This document shows, in pieces, positions 57,696 to 64,000 of a stretch of DNA of 64,000 bases. Location: contig JBBMOL010000013.1 of NCBI GenBank assembly GCA_037954665.1, positions 4,154,001-4,218,000 on the forward strand, read 5' to 3'. Each line of letters opens with the position of its first letter. Positions within the stretch are counted from its first letter, which is position 1. Origin of the DNA: Laguncularia racemosa (taxonomy: Eukaryota; Streptophyta; Magnoliopsida; Myrtales; Combretaceae). The notes under the pieces are model-generated. The model did not search any database. It had not been told where the DNA came from and was given only the letters and a program-made list of their open reading frames with translations. Made by a program: the position numbers and the translations under genes.

Positions 57696-57879
57696 GTGGT
57701 AAAGTTTAAAAAACTTAACTACAAAGACAAAAAAAGAAGACGCCATTTTTGGTCTCTTGAATAGATAACGCTTTGATTTGGCTGATTATCTGGATTTTTT
57801 TTTTTTGGTAGGAAAATGCTCCAAGAGCTAATAATCCCACGATTTAAAATGGTCATAACAATTTGGAGTAATATTCCCT

Positions 57880-58960
57880 CCCCAAAAAGTGCTTTATAGG
57901 CTGACTAATTGGTGATAGGAAACATCTCAAGCATTGTGTAGAAGAAATGATGATAGGAAGCATCTTATCAGACTAGCAACCTTAGAAAGAGAATTATCTT
58001 AGGAAGCGCCCTTATGAGCTGGCTACTTGTTAACAAAAGCGTCTTGTTAGACTAGTAACTGTTTGGAAGAATATTTCGGAAAAGTGCCCCACAAGCTAAC
58101 TAACCGGGAGAATTTAGGAAAGTGCCCCACATGGGCTGACTAACCTTTGATAAAATGCCTCAAAAAGTGCCCCTTATGGGCTAACCTTGAGATCGATTTT
58201 TAGGAAAGTGCTCATCTTGGGCTGACTAACCTATGATAGAGAGTCTCAAAAAGTGTCCTTATGAGCTGACCTTGAGAACGGATTTTTAGGAAAGTGCCCA
58301 TCTTGGGCTGACTAACCTATGATAGAATTGTCTCAAAAAGTGCCCTTATGAGCTGACCTTGAGAACGGATTTTTAGGAAAGTGTCCATCTTGGGCTCACT
58401 AACCTATGATGGAATTGTCTCAAAAAGTGCCCTTATGAGCTGACCTTGAGGACAGATTTTTAGGAAAGTGCCCATCTTGGGTTGACTAACCTATGATAGA
58501 ATTGTCTCAAAAAGTGCCCTTATGAGCTGACCTTAAGAGAGGATGTTTAGGAAAGTGCCCATCTTGGGCTGACTAACCTATGACAAAATTGTCTCAAAAA
58601 GTGCCCTTATGAGCTGACCTTAAGAGATGATGTTTAGGAAAGTGCCCATCTTGGGCTGACTAACCTATGATAGAATTGTCTCAAAAAGTGCCCTTATGAG
58701 CTGACCTTGAGAACAGATTTTTAGGAAAGTGCCCAAAATGGGCTGACTAACCTAAGATAAAAATGATATCTCAAAAAGGTGCCCCCTATGGGCTAACCTT
58801 AAGAGATCTAGGGATGTTTAGGAAAGTGCCCATCTTGGGCTGACTAACCTAAGATAAAAATAATATCTAAAAAATGTGCCCCCTATGGGCTAACCTTAAG
58901 AGATCTAGGGAAGTGCCCCTTTTGGGCTGACTACCCTATTAAAGGGAATGTTTAGACAAG
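57880..58960 (-). repeat. 3' tandem-repeat array of Ogre-2
   Basis: An array of about 88-base units in the same place as in Ogre-1. Within the regular part (58,195-58,740) the two half-units are GTGCCCATCTTGGGCTGA and GTGCCCTTATGAGCTGA, different from the Ogre-1 form but very uniform within this array. About six regular units can be seen, with Ogre-1-like variants at the right edge (58,780-58,900). Confidence 0.9.
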
Positions 58961-59476
58961 TGCCCAACTATGGGCTGACTTATCTTATGCTTCTGAATAT
59001 GCTTTCTACTGACTGAGCTAAATGATGTGATGCCTTTCATAATATGATGATAGTTACTTATTTTAATATGCTTGCCAATTTATCGTGAGTAGCAACCAAA
59101 TAACCGAACCTTCGTGTTGGTTTGCTTCTGCTTCACTTTTTCTTATCTTGACCCGGGGTCGAAAATCTTGATGTGCTTCCTTTCTTTGTGCACATGGCTC
59201 TTTTGACGGTAGTGTTATCTTACTAAGTTCTAATGTTCAAAAGTAGATAAAATTATATCACAAAATATATTAAGATTTATTATCATTTTAGTGTTTATCT
59301 TTCATTAGTGAAGCGATGGGTAATGTGTTTAGGTGTATTTGTTGTGATGAATTGATTTGGATTTATTGACCATTCAGGGATATTAACTTTGCTTGTAAAA
59401 AGTAAAAACTTGACTCAACGAAATTTATATCGAACATTGGCTTTCATAAACATTAGCAAAATTTCAATTCCCTTGC
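58961..59476 (-). other. Ogre-2 3' untranslated spacer
   Basis: Non-coding counterpart of 31,461-31,951 in Ogre-1. Confidence 0.55.
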
Positions 59477-60676
59477 CTAAAGATAGCACATCTTTACAGC
59501 ATCTGTGTTAATGGGGTCTCTCAATTCTGGACCATCCATCTGAGTCAGTATCAAAGCACCTCCTGATAGAACCTTTTTCACCACATATGGGCCTTCATAG
59601 TTTGGGGTGAATTTTCCTCTGGAGTCTTGGGCATTTGGAAGAACCTTCCTTAGCACCAGATCCCCTTCTTTGAAGTATCAAGGTCTTGTCTTCTTGTTAA
59701 ATGCTTGGGCTATCCTTTGTTGGTAACACTGGCCATGACATAGTGCAGTAAGTCTTCTTTCATCAATCAGATTCAGCTGATCAAGCCTCTTCTTTACCCA
59801 GTCTGCTTCAGTTAGCTGACTTTCTAACAAGATTCTGAATGATGGTATTTCAACTTCAACTGGTAGCACTGCTTCTGTACCATATACCAATGAGTAAGGG
59901 GCAGCTCCAGTGGATGTTCTTATTGAAATCCTATAAACCATGAGAGCAAACGGCAACATTTCGTGCCAATCTTTGTAAGTTGTTGTCATTTTCTCGATGA
60001 TCTTCTTGATATTTTTGTTAGCGGCTTCTACTGCCCCATTCATTTGAGGTTGGTAGGGAGTTGAATTTCTGTGGTTTATGTAGAACTGTTGACATAAACT
60101 TGTCATCGATTTATTGTTGAGATTGGTACCGTTGTCGGTGATGATAGACTCGGGAACTCCATATCGGGCTATTATGTCCCTTTTTAAGAAGCGGACTATT
60201 ACCCCTTTTGTGACATTGGCATATGATGAAGCTTCTACCCATTTGGTGAAGTAATCAATCGCTACCAGTATAAACCTGTGGCCATTGGATGCTGTCGGAG
60301 TGATTGGGCCAATTATGTCGATTCCCCACATGGAGAAAGGCCATGGTGCTGATAACAGGTGTAGCTCGTTGGGCGGAGCATTTATCCGGTTTGCGTAGGC
60401 CTGACACAGATGACAGTGCTTGACATATTTTATGCAATTTGATTCCATGGTCAACCAGTAATATCCTAACCTCATGATTTTTTGGGCCAACATGTAGCCA
60501 TTCATATGTGGTCCACATACTCCTTGATGTACCTCTTTCATCAGTTCGCATGCTTTATTTTTGTCCACACATCTCAACAAGGTGGTATCAAATGATCTCT
60601 TGTAAAGTATAGACCCACTTAATAGGAAATGGCTTGCTAACCTTTTGAGTGTTCTTTGGTCATTCTTGCTAGCCAT
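59477..60676 (-). pseudogene. Ogre-2 integrase
   Basis: An open frame of 332 codons from MASKNDQRTL (60,676) contains the HHCC finger (EVHQGVCGPHMNGYMLAQK, HCHLCQ) and the D,D,E core (GIDIIGPITP, IITDNGTNL, NGAVEAANK). It ends at a TGA (59,680-59,678) where Ogre-1 has an arginine codon; the C-terminal region continues in frame (YFKEGDLVLRKVL) to a stop at 59,477. Upstream, two stops separate it from RNase H. Confidence 0.9.
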
Positions 60677-60721
60677 TTCGGGGTATTTACCTTCTTAGAG
60701 GAAGGTCTTGATGTCATGATA

Positions 60722-62937
60722 CTAGGGCTTGTCATCTCGTACTTTTTCAATGGTTAAGCAGTAGGTGGGCCGACTTTCGATGTCTATTTTCATCGGTTGA
60801 ACTTCGGCTCCCCCTGTTATCTGGATCATAGATGCTAGTGTGGCTAGTGCATCTGCGAACTGATTCTGAGTTCTCGGGATATATGTGAAAGTGATTGCCT
60901 TGAATTCTTCAATTAGCTCTATTAAGTGTTGATGATATGGTATCGGTTTGGGGTCTTTAGTCTTGTATTCCCCTCTTGTCTGTAGTATAATAAGCGACGA
61001 GTCCCTGTATAACTCTAATTCGCAGATTTCCATTTGGCAGGCCATTTTGAGGCTAAGAATACATGCTTCATATTCTGCGATATTATTGGTATAGGGAAAT
61101 GTAAGTCTCGTCGCTGCAGGGAATTGAGTGCCATCTAGGGATATCAATACTGCCCTAACCCCACAACCGAATACGTTGGCGGCTCCATCGAAAAACAGTT
61201 TCCATTTCGGGTTCTGCTCTATCCCAAAGTCTTCTACCGGCATATATTCCACTGTCAATATATTTTCATCTGGAAATTGGGCTTGTAGTTCTTGGGAATT
61301 TGTCTCGACAGGGTATTCCGCCAATTGATCGGCTAAGGCTTGTCCTTTCATTGAGTTCTGATTTATGTATGTGATGTCGAACTCGGATAGGAGCATTTGC
61401 CACTTAGAGATTCTCCCTATTAAAGCTGGCTTCTCCGCCAAGTATTTCAAAGGATCATGTCTCGTCAGCAGCTCAATATGATAGTAAAGGGTGTATTGCC
61501 TTAGTCGATGCATGACCCAAATTAGAGCACAACAAGTCTTCTCCACCTTTGAGTACCTCTGTTCCCCATTTGTGAACTTCTTGCTCAGATAATATATGGA
61601 ACACTCTCTTCCCTCTTCATCTTTCTGCCCCAGCACACATCCCATAGATTCAGGGAGTATAGTGAGGTATAAGAATAAGGGCTTTCCTTGTTTTGGGACT
61701 ATCAAGACCGGAGGTTTTATAAGGTAGTCTTTGATTGTCCTGAATGCTTCTTCACATTCGTCATCCCATTCTATTGTGGCGTTCTTCTTCAACAGATGGA
61801 ATAGTGGCCGGCATTTGTCAGTGAGTTGTGAGATAAAACGAGCTATATAATTTAATCTTCCTAGCAAGCTTCTTACTTCTTCAACGAAACGCGGGGAAGG
61901 TAACTCTAATATAGACTTTACCTTGTCAGGGTCGATTTTAATGTCTTCTTGGCTTATGACAAACCCTAACAATTTCCCCATTGTGACCCCGAAAGTACAT
62001 TTCTCTGGGTTTAACTTGAGCTGGAATTTTCTCAATCGTTTAAACAATTTCCTCAGGATATCTATATGGCTTTCTCCTTCTTTGGATTTGGCTATCATGT
62101 CGTCGACATACACTTCAACCTCTCGATGCATCATGTCGTGAAGTATTGAGACCATGGCTCTTTGATACGTTGCCCCGGCGTTTTTCAAACCGAAGGGCAT
62201 GACGTTGTAACAGAAAGTTCCCCATGTTGTGATGAAAGTTGTTTTGGTTTTATTTTCTTCAGCCATTTTTATTTGATTATATCCTGAGAAACCGTCCATG
62301 AATGTGAAGAGATGGTTTCCCACAGTGTTGTCTACTAGAACATCAATATGAGGTAGGGGGAAGTTATCCTTTGGCGTGGCTTGGTTTAAGTCCCGAAAGT
62401 CTATGCATACGCGTACTTTTCCGTTCTTTTTCATAATGGGGACTATATTTGCTACCCATTCTGGGTAGTCGGATACTTCAATGAACCCTACTTTTAGCAG
62501 TTTCTTGACTTCTTCCTTAATCTTTAGCAAGATGTTAGGCCTAAATCTTCTCAGTTTTTGTTTTTTAGGTTTGACATCTTCCCTTGTGGGAAGCCTATGA
62601 ACCACTATTGATTGGTCTAGTCTTGGCATGTCACCATATGACCAGGCCAACACATTTGCATATTCTGTTAATAGCTCTCTTATCTCACACTTTTGCTCGG
62701 CACTTAAACTGGTCCCGATTTTGAGGTTCTTAGGGTTTTCTATGCTTCTTAGATTTACTGTCTCCACAGGCTCGTCGATCGAAATTCCGTTTTGTTAATG
62801 TTTTTTCTAATTTTCTTGTATTATTTCGTGGTCTAAGATATCGCCTTCAACGACTGACCCAGCAGCATTGGAAACGATATCAACGTTTTTACTTTCTACT
62901 TGCGCGAAATATCCCTGATGTTCGATGGTAGGAGATC
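60722..62937 (-). pseudogene. Ogre-2 RT with dual RNase H, long open frame
   Basis: An uninterrupted 681-codon frame (62,767-60,722) carries RT (FMDGFSGYNQIKM, VMPFGLKNAGATYQR, YVDDMIAK), the first RNase H (YLSKKFT, VEKTCCALIWVMHRLRQY) and the second RNase H (FFDGAANVFGCGV, NIAEYEAC, YRDSSLIILQ, FADALATLASM), with catalytic residues in place. Between the splice acceptor (62,938) and the frame there are two in-frame stops, TAG at 62,809-62,807 and TAA at 62,797-62,795, where Ogre-1 has Trp and Glu codons. A TAG at 60,724-60,722 replaces the Trp codon of Ogre-1 (DDKPW). A complete polyprotein is therefore not possible. Confidence 0.92.
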
Positions 62938-63051
62938 TGAGTAACATAAAAATGAAAGCATATATATAAGAAGAAAAACAAACTGTAATTGAATTTGATA
63001 AAGAGTCTCAATAAAGTCTGTTTAATAATTTTTCTCTACTTTTGAGCTAAC
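62938..63051 (-). other. Ogre-2 intron between protease and RT (predicted)
   Basis: Donor CTAG/GTTAGC and acceptor TGTTACTCAG at the same positions as in Ogre-1, with the same reading-frame phase; 114 nt. Confidence 0.7.
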
Positions 63052-64000
63052 CTAGTGCTATTAATAGGATAACAAAACCAATTGTTCAGAGCCGGATGTT
63101 GGTTGGACGTGCAGGGGGTTGATTTCCCTTTGCTGTTATCCTCTTCGTTTATTCGAAGCCCTTGAATGATGTTTGCCTTTCGGAAAGATTGTTGGAGAGG
63201 TAGGATGCACATCTGGGTGTCGATCAGCTTCCCCTTCATTCTGCCTTTGACACCTCTTGTTTGTGCTTCTTCTGCGGCCGTAGGAATGTACCCCAGTCCA
63301 AACGTCCCGTGCTGCCCCTCTTTAAACTGATGGCCCTCCTTGTTGGTCACCACGTTCACTTCGTTGAAAATTTGCAGTCCCAGGTCTTCTGAACCTTCTT
63401 CCCCAATATATGGTATGACAGTCTCTTTGTATATGGCGTAATCCTGCTCGCCCAGTACAGTGACTATCTGTTCGCTTGCAATGAATTTGACCCTTTGGTG
63501 GAGACTAAAGGGGATGGCTCCAGCAGCGTGTATCCAGGGTCGTCCCAAAAGCAGGTTGAAAGATCTTGGGATGTCGAGGACCTGGAAGGAGATGTGGAAG
63601 ACTTGTGGACCGATTTCCACCGGTAGGTTCACCTCCCCCACTATGTCTCTTTTTGACTCATTAAAGGCTCTGACCACCGTGGAGCTAGGTTTTATGTTAC
63701 TTGGATCAATCCCCAATAAGTCGAGCGCTGCCAATGGGCAAACGTTGAGGGATGAACCGTTGTCGATGAGTACCCGGGAGACAATGGTGTCATTGCACCT
63801 GACCACTATGAATAGTGGTTTGGTATGTTGGTCTCCCTCTTCTCCTAGCTCTTCTGGAGAGAAAGATATCTGGTCCATTGTAAAGATGGAGTCTGCCACG
63901 TGACCTATTTTTTCTGTAGCGATGCCCTCTGGGACTTGAATCTGTTTTAGTACTTTAAAGAGTGCTTCCCTGTAGGGCTCGGATGTTGCGAGAAGGCCCA
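63052..64000 (-). CDS. Ogre-2 gag-protease C-terminal part (partial)
   Basis: Open from the right edge of the window to the splice donor, and to a stop at 63,036 if unspliced. The protease active site reads LIDNGSSLNVCP and the second signature NLLLGRPWIHAAGA. The HGTFGLGYIPTAAEE stretch is kept, with the glycine that Ogre-1 has as Arg. No stop or frameshift is visible in the part inside the window. The start lies beyond the edge. Confidence 0.85.

Larger units (their letters stand above)
55889..64000 (-). mobile_element. Ogre-2: second Ogre/Tat retrotransposon, cut by the window edge
   Basis: Same family and orientation as Ogre-1. From left to right in plus coordinates it has the 3' LTR, polypurine tract, tandem-repeat array, integrase, dual RNase H, RT, intron and protease; gag, ORF1 and the 5' LTR lie beyond the window. 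The coding regions are better kept than in Ogre-1, with a 681-codon uninterrupted RT/RNase H frame, but stops on both sides of it make this copy non-autonomous. Confidence 0.93.

Overview
This window is nuclear DNA of a flowering plant, probably a eudicot. It has an intron-rich gene for a mitochondrial ATP synthase subunit, AT-rich intergenic DNA, and plant-type transposable elements: Ty3/gypsy Ogre/Tat and chromovirus elements, a hAT element and a plant mobile domain relic. The species cannot be named from the sequence alone. Retroelements and their debris make up roughly half of the window.

Layout. 1-11.1 kb is gene-poor. It holds a decayed plant-mobile-domain relic (minus strand, 1.2-2.5 kb), a hAT DNA transposon with an 8-bp target-site duplication (2,974-5,010), and a FAR1-type DNA-binding domain gene broken by a single-base frameshift (8,710-9,232). 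From 11,407 to 16,721 on the minus strand lies the one clear conserved housekeeping gene, mitochondrial ATP synthase subunit d (ATPQ). It has five exons encoding 168 residues, a three-copy 390-bp tandem repeat in its second intron, and a promoter carrying four TGGGCY (site II) elements and a telo-box. 17-19 kb is microsatellite and AT-rich DNA.

19.07-25.2 kb is a diverged copy (A) of a roughly 2-kb repeat that also occurs at 46.3-48.2 kb (B) and 53.4-55.4 kb (C). Copy A is split by a dead chromovirus (Tekay/Del-like) fragment. From 25,990 to 42,874 lies a structurally complete, minus-strand Ogre-type retrotransposon (Ogre-1) flanked by TCTTG duplications. It has 2.15-kb LTRs, a primer binding site, ORF1, gag-pro, a short intron, RT, dual RNase H, integrase, a 3' tandem-repeat array and a polypurine tract. 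Its 3' LTR is split by an inverted solo LTR of the same family (27,998-30,144) with its own GCTAT duplication, giving a fold-back of about 4 kb. All of its coding regions carry stops or frameshifts.

43.4-55.4 kb is a tandem segmental duplication of about 5 kb. Each copy carries a two-exon gene for a secreted 78-residue, eight-cysteine peptide; the two products differ at one residue. From 55,889 to the right edge is a second Ogre element (Ogre-2), also minus strand, with a 1.8-kb LTR. Its RT/RNase H reading frame is long and uninterrupted (681 codons), but stops flank it.

The retroelement genes are parts of single replication units and do not form a host pathway. The apparently functional host genes are ATPQ and the two peptide genes. 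The most unusual signals are the tRNA-like block in the Ogre LTR, the LTR fold-back, the separately homogenised 3' arrays, the cytosine-deamination pattern of decay, and the duplicated cysteine-rich peptide genes.
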